14,606 bases of DNA, from positions 1 through 14,606 of the forward strand of contig CAYVVW010000040.1 of the NCBI GenBank assembly GCA_964455335.1. The letters run 5' to 3'. Source of the DNA: Marvinbryantia sp964455335. GTDB lineage: Bacteria; Bacillota; Clostridia; Lachnospirales; Lachnospiraceae. Each line of letters starts with the position of its first letter. Positions within the stretch are counted from its first letter, which is position 1. Of the stretch, positions 7,085-13,304 are shown piece by piece. The translations under genes and the position numbers were made by a program. A model generated the notes under the pieces. That model made no database searches. It was given only the letters and a program-made list of their open reading frames with translations, and was not told the origin of the DNA.

Positions 7085-8383
7085 TCAATGTCCCTGTGCC
7101 CGGTCTGCCAAGATCTTGTCGATGCTCACCAGCTTGACGCTGAGGACAAAAATCTCCGTGGCAATGGCCAATTCCTCCGGCGTGGGATAGGACGGCGCAA
7201 TGCGGATGTTGGCGTCGTCGGGGTCTTTTCCATAGGGGTATGTGGCCCCCGCGTCCGTCATCACAAGGCCCGCCTCTTTTGCCTTGGCCACAATCGCCTT
7301 CGCGCACCCCGGCAGAGCGTCAAAGGAGATAAAGTAGCCGCCGCGCGGGCGCAGCCAGGAGCCGATCTGCAAGCCCCCCAGCTCCTGCTCGAGCACGTCC
7401 AGCACCGCCTCAAACTTCGGGCGCAGCACGTCCGCCTGTTTTTTCATGTGGGAGACCATGCCGTGAATGTCCTTAAAATAGCGCACGTGGCGCAGCTGGT
7501 TCAATTTGTCGTGTCCAATGGTCTGGATGCGCAAGGCCTCCCGGACGAACTTCAGGTTTGCCGGGGAGGCCGCCATGGCGGCAAGGCCAGAACCCGGGAA
7601 GCTGACTTTCGAGGTCGAGCAAAACTTAAAGACCATGTCCGGACGCCCCTCTTTTTTGCACTCCATCAAGAGTTCGATCAGGTGATCCTGCTTGTCCTCG
7701 TACAGGTGGTGAATGCCATAGGCATTGTCCCAGTAAATGCGAAAATCCTCCGCGGCCGGGGCAAGCCGCGCGAAACGGCGCACCGTCTCGTCAGAATAGG
7801 TGATGCCCTGGGGGTTGGAGTACTTTGGCACGCACCAGATGCCCTTGACCGTCGGGTCGTTGTTGACATACGCCTCTACCTGATCCATGTCCGGGCCGTC
7901 CAAAGTCATGGGGATATTGACCATCTCGATGCCAAAAAATTCCGTGATGGAAAAGTGGCGGTCGTACCCCGGCACCGGACAGAGAAACTTTACCTTGTCC
8001 AGTTTGCACCACGGCGTGCTGCCCATCACCCCATGGGTCACGGAGCGCGACACCGTGTCAAACATAATATTCAAACTCGAATTTCCATAAATGATGATTT
8101 GGTTTGCGGGCACTTCCGTCATGTCCGCGAGGAGCTGCTGCGCCTCGGGAATCCCGTCCAGCACCCCATAATTGCGGCAATCCACCCCGGCCTCGCACTT
8201 TAAGTTTGACGTGCTGTTGAGCACGTCCATCATGCCCATGGCCAGATCCAGCTGCACGGCGGACGGCTTGCCCCGCGACATGTCCAAGTGCAGGTTTTGC
8301 CGGCAGATCGCCCTGTATTTTTTTTCCAATTCTTCTTTCAATCCCAGTAACTCTTCTTGGCTGCGTTCCTGGTAAGCTGTCAT
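7085..8383 (-). CDS. PLP-dependent aminotransferase, class I/II fold (aspartate-aminotransferase-like, PF12897 type)
   Basis: The product transfers an amino group using pyridoxal phosphate; the family I recognise (PF12897, sometimes called group Ic aspartate aminotransferases) is linked with aspartate/2-oxoglutarate, but substrate is not proven here. With the start at 8383 it has 432 residues, typical for that family. Landmarks are LDMSRGKPS (33-41), NYGVLDG (71-77), YGNSSLNIM (99-107), YSNPQG (188-193), DNAYGIHHL (219-227), the Schiff-base lysine in STSKVSFPGSG (K259), RPRGGYFISF (345-354) and NIRIAPS with Arg394 for the substrate carboxylate. Start choice: the ATG at 8383 has GAGGAG 9 nt upstream; an in-frame ATG at 8407 overlaps the cysE stop as ATGA but its GAGGA is directly adjacent, which is too close. 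The gene lies between cysE and ddl in one transcript. Confidence 0.88.
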   Translation of the reverse strand: MTAYQERSQEELLGLKEELEKKYRAICRQNLHLDMSRGKPSAVQLDLAMGMMDVLNSTSNLKCEAGVDCRNYGVLDGIPEAQQLLADMTEVPANQIIIYGNSSLNIMFDTVSRSVTHGVMGSTPWCKLDKVKFLCPVPGYDRHFSITEFFGIEMVNIPMTLDGPDMDQVEAYVNNDPTVKGIWCVPKYSNPQGITYSDETVRRFARLAPAAEDFRIYWDNAYGIHHLYEDKQDHLIELLMECKKEGRPDMVFKFCSTSKVSFPGSGLAAMAASPANLKFVREALRIQTIGHDKLNQLRHVRYFKDIHGMVSHMKKQADVLRPKFEAVLDVLEQELGGLQIGSWLRPRGGYFISFDALPGCAKAIVAKAKEAGLVMTDAGATYPYGKDPDDANIRIAPSYPTPEELAIATEIFVLSVKLVSIDKILADRAQGH

Positions 8384-8403
8384 TTTTTCATTCTCCTCAT
8401 CTC

Positions 8404-9378
8404 TCATTCCTCATCGCGGGGCGCATAGGCAAAAAAGCCCTCCTGCCCCAATTCCTGCGTGCGCACGGCCCCCCGCACTTTGTATTGCAATTCCGGATTT
8501 TTGATGCTGACCCTTGTGTGGTCCGGCACGGAGGACGTGATAAAGGCATTGCTGCCGATCACCGCCCCCTCGCCCACGACGGTTTCCCCTCCCAGAATGG
8601 ATGCCCCGGCGTAGACGGTCACATGGTCTTTTAATGTGGGATGCCGCTTGACGCTGCGCAAAGACTGCCCGCCCTTCGTGGAGAGGCCGCCTAAGGTAAC
8701 ACCCTGGTAGATCTTCACATGGCTGCCGATCACGGTCGTCTCCCCGATCACGACGCCCGTGCCGTGGTCGATGAAAAAATATTCGCCAATGTCGGCGCCC
8801 GGGTGGATGTCGATGCCCGTCAGGCTGTGCGCGTGTTCCGTCATGATCCGCGGGATCATGGGAATCCCCAGGGCGTGCAGCTCATGCGCGACGCGAAATA
8901 CCGTGACGGCATATAACCCGGGGTAGGAAAAAATCACCTCGTCGGTGCTAGAAGCCGCCGGATCCCCCTCATAGGCCGCCTGCACGTCTTTTGCCAAAAG
9001 TTCGCGCAAATGGGCAAGCCTGCGCAAAAACTGCGCCACCGCCTGCTCTGCCCTTTCGCGGTTTCCCCCATCGTCCCTGCCGCCCGGGCACTCCTGCCCG
9101 TCCGCAAAGTCGAATGCCTTTTCCACTTGCTTGGACAGCTCGTAAGAGACCGCCTCCAAAAGCTCCCCCACATGGTAGCGCACCGTGTGGCCCTGGATGC
9201 GCCGGTATTCAAAATATCCGGGAAACAAAAGCTGGCGCACCGTGTCACAGACCCAGATGATCCGCTCCCTGTCGAGCCGCTTTTCCGAATCGATGTTGCG
9301 GATGATGGCATGTTCTCCATAACTTTCCACCAGCGACGCCACCAGGTCTCCCATGGCATCCTTCAGGACGCTCCCCAT
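8404..9378 (-). CDS. cysE: Serine O-acetyltransferase (EpsC/SrpH type)
   Basis: The enzyme makes O-acetylserine from serine and acetyl-CoA, the first step of cysteine synthesis, in the cytoplasm. With the chosen start it has 324 residues. An N-terminal helical part (1-180) is followed by a left-handed beta-helix of hexapeptide repeats (about 188-285). Active-site and core motifs are EHAHSLTGIDIHPGA (181-195), FIDHGTGVVIGET (202-214), VKIYQGVTLGG (221-231) and KRHPTLKDHVTVYAGASILGG (244-264). Residues 92-112 are a charged, Gly-rich insertion (DGQECPGGRDDGG) not expected in the core fold. The ATG at 9378 has AAAGGAG 8 nt upstream. Longer in-frame starts at 9432 and 9540 lie on or upstream of the predicted transcription start near 9432, so they are rejected. 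It is the first gene of the operon that continues through murF. Confidence 0.93.
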   Translation of the reverse strand: MGSVLKDAMGDLVASLVESYGEHAIIRNIDSEKRLDRERIIWVCDTVRQLLFPGYFEYRRIQGHTVRYHVGELLEAVSYELSKQVEKAFDFADGQECPGGRDDGGNRERAEQAVAQFLRRLAHLRELLAKDVQAAYEGDPAASSTDEVIFSYPGLYAVTVFRVAHELHALGIPMIPRIMTEHAHSLTGIDIHPGADIGEYFFIDHGTGVVIGETTVIGSHVKIYQGVTLGGLSTKGGQSLRSVKRHPTLKDHVTVYAGASILGGETVVGEGAVIGSNAFITSSVPDHTRVSIKNPELQYKVRGAVRTQELGQEGFFAYAPRDEE

Positions 9379-9401
9379 ATGCCCCACTCCTTTTTCGCAA
9401 T

Positions 9402-9420
9402 CGCCGGCATCCAGCCGGCG
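9402..9420 (-). promoter_or_regulatory. Leader hairpin of the cysE operon
   Basis: Perfect 7-bp arms CGCCGGC (9402-9408) and GCCGGCG (9414-9420) enclose a 5-nt loop. The hairpin sits between the predicted start at about 9432 and the Shine-Dalgarno at 9387-9393. It has no T-run, so it is not a terminator; it could affect RNA stability or access to the ribosome binding site. No known riboswitch or T-box layout is recognised; the leader is only about 54 nt. Confidence 0.5.
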
Positions 9421-9438
9421 GCAGCGCGCCATGACGGA

Positions 9439-9467
9439 AGTATAGCACACTTCCCAAAAAAGCGCAA
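9439..9467 (-). promoter_or_regulatory. Sigma-A-like promoter of the cysE-aminotransferase-ddl-murF-DUF1002 operon
   Basis: On the minus strand a -35 TTGCGC (9462-9467) and a -10 TATACT (9439-9444) are 17 nt apart. The predicted start is near 9432. The stop of the upstream GH18 gene is at 9557, so this promoter lies in the 178-nt space between the two genes. No convincing terminator for the GH18 gene was found before it. Confidence 0.68.
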
Positions 9468-9556
9468 ACCAAACCACGGCCACCCGAAAAAATTTTTGCG
9501 AAATTTGCGGGCGGGGGATGCGCGCATGCCGTGGCGCCACAGGCAGGGTGTGGATG

Positions 9557-11251
9557 TCACAAGTATTTTAGGATGACATCCCACACAGTCTCGTTTTCAA
9601 AGCCCAGCCTCCAAATGGCAACCCCCGCGAGGCCGTAGTCCGACACCAGCTTCATTTTTTCCCCGATGGATTTGTCATCTTCCATCCAAATCTGGTACAA
9701 AGACCCGTCGTCGCCCGTAAACTCGGCATAGTTCTGCCCGGTCGCTTCATCCCAGGACGGCTTGACGTCGTTGTTTTCCAGCCGCTGCGCGCTCTCTTGC
9801 ATCCCCATCGCCTCGCTTGTCACGGACGTGGTCCCGTCAGCGTGGGTGACGGTGTTCCACAGGCGGGTGTAAAATGGGATCCCGCTGATGATTTTTTCCG
9901 CGGGCACTTCTTTCAATGTGTCCAAAATGCCCTGGTTCTCAAACCCGAGGCTTGCCACAGACCCCGCGTCAGACCCGCTGTAGTGCTCGTCATATCCCAT
10001 GATGACCACATAGTCGCAAACCGTGCCGAGCTCCTTGCGGTTGTAATGCGCGGAAAATGGCATGGGCACGGGCACGTCCACCGAGAGCGCCAGGCCGTTC
10101 GCCCTGCACTTCACGGACAGCTCGCGCAAAAACTGGATGTAACCGTCGGCCGCCTCCTCTGGAACACTTTCAAAATCCACGTTGATCCCGTCAAACCCGA
10201 ACTCGATCGCCGAAGCGATCAGCTGGTTTTCGATGCGGTCGCGCGAGACGGTCGCGGAGAGGACCTTTGTGGTGTCCACCCCCGCGCCGAAATTGTCAAT
10301 GAGCGGCCACACTTCCATGCCGTTGCGGTGCGCCGTCTCCACGTAGTCCGAAAGCGCCAGAGACTGCAAGTTCCCCTCGTTGTCCAGTATGGTGAACCAT
10401 GTGGGGGAGATCGTGTTCACGCCCTTGATGGCCGCAATGTCGTAAATGATGCCATAGTTCGCGTCCATGTTTGAGATGACGTGCCAGACCATGTTGATCT
10501 TGTAATTTTTCCGGATGCTCTCGTAAACCGGCTCCTCAAACGTGCTCGCGGTCGTCTCCGTCTTTTGATCCGCCAGCCTTTTGTTGGGGAGGTAGCCGTA
10601 ATACCCGTCCTCCGTCACGACCCCCGTCCAGTCCTCCATCGTCTCGAGGACCGTCACCGTCTCATTCTTGGAAAGCTCCCGCAAGATCGGGCTTTTGATC
10701 CCTCCCTGGAGGCGCAGCTTCGTCTTTTTGCGCACGCGCGCCACTTCTTTTTCCCCAAACTCGTTCGTGATCACCGCCCGGTTTGGCTCGGAAAACAGTG
10801 TATAATCAAGGGCGGTAAATTGCTTCACAAAGTCGAGCGCCAGGTAGACGCTCTGCCCCTGTGTCTTTACGATCTCGTAGCCCACGCTCTCCGTGCGCCC
10901 CGTCGCCGCGTACTGGCTGCTGCCGGCCGCCACCTCGATGATGTCCGAAGGCGTCGTGTAGCGGAGCAAATTTGCCTCGCCATCCCAGTAGAAACGGTCG
11001 TTCAGCTCCGTTTTCACAAGGCCGAAGTCCACATAGCAGACATCTCCCGCCAAAATGCCCTTGTACGCGGACACGCGGTCATGCACGACCAAAGCCACCT
11101 GCCCGTCGTCCTGCAGCCCGAAGTACTGCCCGCTGTCCATCACTTCCTGGCTCGGGGTATACTTTTTGACGACCTTGGTAACCAGCGCAATCGCGACAAC
11201 GATGACGATCAGCAGCGCCACTGCCAGCAAGGGCCTCGCCTTCTTTTTCAT
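9557..11251 (-). CDS. Membrane-anchored SH3 / glycoside hydrolase family 18 protein
   Basis: The 564-residue protein starts at an ATG with GGAGGA 6 nt upstream. Residues 8-26 are a hydrophobic segment after a Lys-rich start, with no clear cleavage site, so an N-terminal membrane anchor facing outward is likely. Residues about 45-165 may be a copper-amine-oxidase-N-like domain (weak). Residues about 170-225 resemble a bacterial SH3 domain (VRKKTKLRLQGG... VTVLETMEDWTGV... GYYGYLPNKRL). Residues about 250-560 are a GH18 barrel: FDGINVDFE (353-361) with the catalytic Glu at 361, MGYDEHY (418-424) and GVAIWRLGFE (543-552). The motif DxxDxDxE has Asn in its second Asp position, as in SleL/YaaH-like spore and wall glucosidases, which suggests action on peptidoglycan glycan strands rather than chitin. 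Substrate and any sporulation role are inferred. Confidence 0.9.
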   Translation of the reverse strand: MKKKARPLLAVALLIVIVVAIALVTKVVKKYTPSQEVMDSGQYFGLQDDGQVALVVHDRVSAYKGILAGDVCYVDFGLVKTELNDRFYWDGEANLLRYTTPSDIIEVAAGSSQYAATGRTESVGYEIVKTQGQSVYLALDFVKQFTALDYTLFSEPNRAVITNEFGEKEVARVRKKTKLRLQGGIKSPILRELSKNETVTVLETMEDWTGVVTEDGYYGYLPNKRLADQKTETTASTFEEPVYESIRKNYKINMVWHVISNMDANYGIIYDIAAIKGVNTISPTWFTILDNEGNLQSLALSDYVETAHRNGMEVWPLIDNFGAGVDTTKVLSATVSRDRIENQLIASAIEFGFDGINVDFESVPEEAADGYIQFLRELSVKCRANGLALSVDVPVPMPFSAHYNRKELGTVCDYVVIMGYDEHYSGSDAGSVASLGFENQGILDTLKEVPAEKIISGIPFYTRLWNTVTHADGTTSVTSEAMGMQESAQRLENNDVKPSWDEATGQNYAEFTGDDGSLYQIWMEDDKSIGEKMKLVSDYGLAGVAIWRLGFENETVWDVILKYL

Positions 11252-11281
11252 CCGTTTTCCTCCTCATCCTCTCATGATCCG

Positions 11282-11305
11282 GGCGTCAAGAGGTCTCCCG
11301 ACGCC
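11282..11305. promoter_or_regulatory. Operator-like dyad over the predicted GH18 transcription start
   Basis: GGCGTC (11282-11287) and GACGCC (11300-11305) are perfect inverted arms; inside them GAG and CTC are again symmetric around GT, so 18 of 24 positions fit the dyad. The axis lies about 9 nt downstream of the predicted start at about 11302. A DNA-binding site fits better than an RNA hairpin because the inner loop would be only 2 nt. Confidence 0.4.
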
Positions 11306-11308
11306 GTC

Positions 11309-11317
11309 AGTATACCA
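11309..11317 (-). promoter_or_regulatory. Extended -10 promoter of the GH18 gene
   Basis: On the minus strand, TGG followed by TATACT gives an extended -10 (TGnTATACT; hexamer at 11309-11314). The -35 position at a 17-nt spacing, AGAATT (11332-11337), is a poor match, which is tolerated by extended -10 promoters. The gene may also receive read-through from the small gene ending at 11375, because no terminator is visible between. Confidence 0.5.
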
Positions 11318-11374
11318 CACTCCTCTCTGGTAATTCTACTGTTTTCGACTTTTTCAGAAATAATTCATAATTCC

Positions 11375-11692
11375 TTAACTTTTGCGCACAAGGGGTTTGG
11401 CGCCGCCGTTTTTCTGTGTGAAATCTTGTGTGTCCCGTGGTTTCTCATTTCTGATCCGGTCGAAGCCGATACCACAAATACGGTTTTGCACATCCATCTG
11501 ATAGTCCCGCATATAATTGGTCGCCTCCCGGACAGAATTTGCAATCTGGTACGACGTGCTGCGCCGCCCGTTCAGCCACAGCTCTACGCCCTGCGCCTGG
11601 TAGGTGCTCAGCTCCCTGTAAAGCGTGCTGTTCTTGACATTGCGCTCCGTCACGAGGTCCGGCTGCCGTACTTCCTGCTGTCTGTTTCCGAT
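11375..11692 (-). CDS. Unrecognised small protein, probable AUC start
   Basis: I do not recognise this family. From the codon at 11692 the frame gives 105 residues, beginning SIGNRQQEV after the initiator and containing STLYRELSTYQAQGVELWLNG..., SYQIANSVREATNYMRDYQMD and ICGIGFDRIRNE, followed by a basic polar tail. It has no signal peptide or membrane segment and looks like a compact, partly helical cytoplasmic protein. The frame is open upstream to ATGs at 11767 and 11776, but neither has a ribosome binding site and the extra segment is Asn/Arg-rich and not gene-like. A perfect AAAGGAGG (11700-11707) instead sits 7 nt before an in-frame ATC (11690-11692). So the start is either AUC or an ATG altered by one base. 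The gene lies upstream of GH18 on the same strand, 123 nt apart. Confidence 0.55.
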   Translation of the reverse strand: MGNRQQEVRQPDLVTERNVKNSTLYRELSTYQAQGVELWLNGRRSTSYQIANSVREATNYMRDYQMDVQNRICGIGFDRIRNEKPRDTQDFTQKNGGAKPLVRKS

Positions 11693-11707
11693 AGAGATCC
11701 CTCCTTT
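11690..11707 (-). promoter_or_regulatory. Strong Shine-Dalgarno placed before an ATC codon
   Basis: Minus strand: AAAGGAGG (11707-11700), then 7 nt, then ATC (11692-11690), in frame with the 105-residue protein. Spacing is optimal and no ATG, GTG or TTG stands at this position. This site decides the start call for the gene ending at 11375. Confidence 0.6.
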
Positions 11708-11880
11708 GCGCGTTCTCCAGGCGCGGTTCCTTGCATTGGGTGCGTTCGTGATATATTTTCCCCGCATGGAGAACAATTATTTTACATAATCGAGAAGGTT
11801 TGTGGCATCGCAATTTTTTATTTCCTAATTTCCTACCTCCTTTCCCGCGTTACTATCAGTCTACCTTGCTCTTATTATTT

Positions 11881-11908
11881 ATTATATATAATTTGATACT
11901 ATATGCAA
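11881..11908 (-). promoter_or_regulatory. Sigma-A-like promoter for the small gene ending at 11375
   Basis: On the minus strand a -35 TTGCAT (11903-11908) and a consensus -10 TATAAT (11881-11886) are 16 nt apart. The predicted start is near 11874, leaving about 180 nt of leader before the AUC at 11692. The very AT-rich setting lowers certainty. Confidence 0.5.
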
Positions 11909-11986
11909 GTAATTTTTTCATGTATTTGAAATTATGATAAATGCCCTATGTTTCATAAATTTTTTTGTCAGATCTTCGCTTTTCCT

Positions 11987-12015
11987 TTGCATTTTTTTGG
12001 GAAGTGGGTTATACT
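11987..12015 (+). promoter_or_regulatory. Sigma-A-like promoter of mecA
   Basis: A -35 TTGCAT (11987-11992) and a -10 TATACT (12010-12015) with a 17-nt spacer. The predicted start is near 12022. The 69-nt leader holds a hairpin, GCAGAA (12034-12039) with TTCTGC (12048-12053), before the AAAGGAG ribosome binding site. Confidence 0.68.
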
Positions 12016-12090
12016 GTTGGTGGACTATAGACAGCAGAACATTTCCCTTCTGCGACCTTAAGGATTCATGACTGGGAAAGGAGTGGTTTC

Positions 12091-12837
12091 ATGAAACTGG
12101 AAAAGCTGAACGAAAACCAGATACGCTGCACACTCACCCGCGAGGACTTGGCAAACCGTCACCTGAATCTTCTGGAATTGGCCTACGGGAGCGAACGGGC
12201 AAAATCTCTGTTCCGTGAAATGCTGCAGCAGGCGGCATACGAATTTGGTTTTGAGGTGGACAACATTCCTATTATGATAGAAGCGGTTCCCATGTCGTCC
12301 GATTCGCTGGTGTTGATCATCACAAAAGTGGAAGATCCCGAGGAGTTGGACGCGCGCTTTGCCAAATACGCGCCAGACGGGGACGGGGAGTCCGCGCTGG
12401 CCGCCATTGCCGCAAGGAAATTGGAGGGCGCGGACGACATCTTGAACTTGCTTCGCAAGATACGGGATGGGCGCAAGAGCGCGCAGGACGCGCCGGGGAA
12501 GCCTTCCGCAAACGGGGAGGGGCAGCAGGCGCTTCCCGCGGATCTGACGCGGCTGTATTGCTTTGACACGCTGGACGACGTCATCCAGGCGGCGTGCGTG
12601 TTAGACGGCAGCTACCGGGGGGAAAATTCCCTCTACAGGCACCCAGATAGCGGGGAGTACTACCTGTTCCTTCGCAGCTGCAAGCACACGCCGGAAGAGT
12701 TCAACCGCATTTGCAACACAGTTGCGGAGTACGGCGCGAGCGAAAAATATACCGCCGGGATTTTGGGCTACCTTGCAGAGCATGGGGTCTTGATTCTCGG
12801 AAAAGACGCTTTGCAAACGTTGGTGAATGTCCGTTAG
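12091..12837 (+). CDS. mecA: Adaptor protein MecA (ClpC substrate adaptor)
   Basis: MecA proteins deliver substrates to the ClpC-ClpP protease and activate ClpC; in Bacillus they control competence and other regulators. The 248-residue length fits. The N-terminal substrate-binding domain (about 1-85) starts with the typical MKLEKLNENQIRCTLTREDL and includes AKSLFREMLQQAAYEFGFEV and IEAVPMSSDSLVLIITKV. A Glu/Ala/Gly-rich linker (about 85-150) follows. The C-terminal ClpC-binding domain (about 150-248) has LYCFDTLDDVIQAA, YLFLRS and FNRICNTVAEYG, and ends GVLILGKDALQTL. AAAGGAG lies 7 nt before the ATG. It is a single-gene unit with its own promoter and terminator. The substrate in this organism is unknown. 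Confidence 0.9.
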   Translation: MKLEKLNENQIRCTLTREDLANRHLNLLELAYGSERAKSLFREMLQQAAYEFGFEVDNIPIMIEAVPMSSDSLVLIITKVEDPEELDARFAKYAPDGDGESALAAIAARKLEGADDILNLLRKIRDGRKSAQDAPGKPSANGEGQQALPADLTRLYCFDTLDDVIQAACVLDGSYRGENSLYRHPDSGEYYLFLRSCKHTPEEFNRICNTVAEYGASEKYTAGILGYLAEHGVLILGKDALQTLVNVR

Positions 12838-12853
12838 GCAGCAAAAAAGGAGG

Positions 12854-12902
12854 GGCTGCCGCACCGGTAGATGCGTCATCTACTGTGGCGGCGGCCTTTT
12901 TT
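12854..12902 (+). terminator. Rho-independent terminator of mecA
   Basis: A 20-nt arm (12854-12873) pairs with 12877-12896 around the loop CGT, with two mismatches and two wobble pairs, followed by six T (12897-12902). The inner stem GGTAGATG/CATCTACT-like and the outer GGC-GCCGC/GCGGCGGCC parts are both strong. An A-run (12843-12848) precedes it, so some activity on the other strand is possible. It starts 16 nt after the mecA stop. Confidence 0.92.
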
Positions 12903-12945
12903 CAAGTGTCGGGCAAGCCGTCCGGTTGGAAAGGAAAACGATGTT

Positions 12946-12960
12946 GGGCGCATTGCGCCC
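12946..12960. promoter_or_regulatory. Dyad upstream of the DtxR-family gene
   Basis: GGGCGC (12946-12951) and GCGCCC (12955-12960) are perfect inverted arms around ATT, ending 25 nt before the start codon. It could be an autoregulatory operator, but it does not resemble the DtxR (TTAGGTTAGCCTAACC-like) or MntR boxes I know. No clear promoter was found between the mecA terminator and this gene. Confidence 0.3.
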
Positions 12961-12985
12961 CAGGGAAAGGATGTGGTGACAGGCC

Positions 12986-13286
12986 ATGAAAGTATTGGAG
13001 TCCGCAGAAAATTATTTGGAGACGATCCTCATTTTAAGCCAGCGCACGGACTATGTGCGCTCCACCGATGTCGCGGCGGAGCTGGGATTTTCCAAGCCGA
13101 GCGTCAGCGTCGCCATGAAAAACCTGCGCGAAAACGGGTACATCCAGGTCGACACAAGCGGCCACATCACCCTGCTGCCCGCCGGGCGGGAGATCGCCGA
13201 AAAGATCTACGAACGCCACCGGCTGCTCACCCAATGGCTGGTGGCGCTCGGCGTGTCTGAAAAAACAGCCGTGCAGGACGCGTGCC
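12986..13286 (+). CDS. DtxR-family metal-dependent transcriptional repressor (cut by assembly gap)
   Basis: Only the first 100 residues are visible before the N run; a complete protein of this subfamily would have roughly 120-150. Residues 1-65 form the winged helix: ESAENYLETILIL (5-17), STDVAAELGFSKPSVSVAMKNLRENGYI with the recognition helix, and the wing ITLLPAG. Residues 66-90 start the dimerisation/metal domain (IAEKIYERHRLLTQWLVALGV). Possible metal ligands are E12, H78 and C100, the last in DAC as in DtxR, where a Cys binds metal; Asn9 stands where MntR has Asp. Iron or manganese sensing is inferred; the C-terminal ligands are missing. In-frame TGA at 12977 limits the start to the ATG at 12986, with a GGTGA-type ribosome binding site 6 nt upstream. 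Confidence 0.82.
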
Positions 13287-13296
13287 NNNNNNNNNN
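13287..13296. other. Assembly gap (10 N)
   Basis: Ten N interrupt the DtxR-family gene. The sequence after the gap does not continue that gene in any frame and starts 8 nt before the next ATG, so the true missing length is probably greater than 10. The gap hides the repressor's end and the promoter and ribosome binding site of the following gene. Confidence 0.95.
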
Positions 13297-13304
13297 TTGT
13301 CGAA

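Larger units (their letters stand above)
11693..12090. other. AT-rich divergent intergenic region
   Basis: About 400 bp between the small minus-strand gene and mecA. It holds a minus-strand promoter at 11881-11908, the mecA promoter at 11987-12015, and a mecA leader hairpin at 12034-12053 (GCAGAA/TTCTGC around 8 nt). The minus-strand leader is about 180 nt and contains a second perfect ribosome-binding-like AAAGGAGGT (11835-11843); the nearest suitably spaced codon is ATT (11827-11829), which opens only ATT-AGG-AAA-TAA. The stretch 11850-12000 is much richer in A/T than the genes. No tRNA, riboswitch or convincing extra gene was found. Confidence 0.6.

Noticed and set aside
6917..8203. Long plus-strand open frame (428 codons) over ddl and the aminotransferase
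   Set aside because: It is antisense to two clear enzymes with full motif sets, has no recognisable domain and reflects GC-rich codon bias on the opposite strand.
9468..9556. Terminator after the GH18 gene
   Set aside because: A small hairpin exists around GTGGCGCCAC and a T-run occurs near 9490, but they are too far apart to form a standard terminator.
11445..11813. Alternative minus-strand frame of 122 codons at the small-gene locus
   Set aside because: It uses an ATG or TTG without a well-spaced ribosome binding site and its composition is not protein-like, whereas the neighbouring frame gives a coherent protein behind a perfect Shine-Dalgarno.
10481..11896. Long plus-strand open frame (471 codons) over the GH18 gene and the region before it
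   Set aside because: It is antisense to a clear GH18 protein, has no ribosome binding site, and its sequence is Arg/His/Leu-rich without domain similarity.
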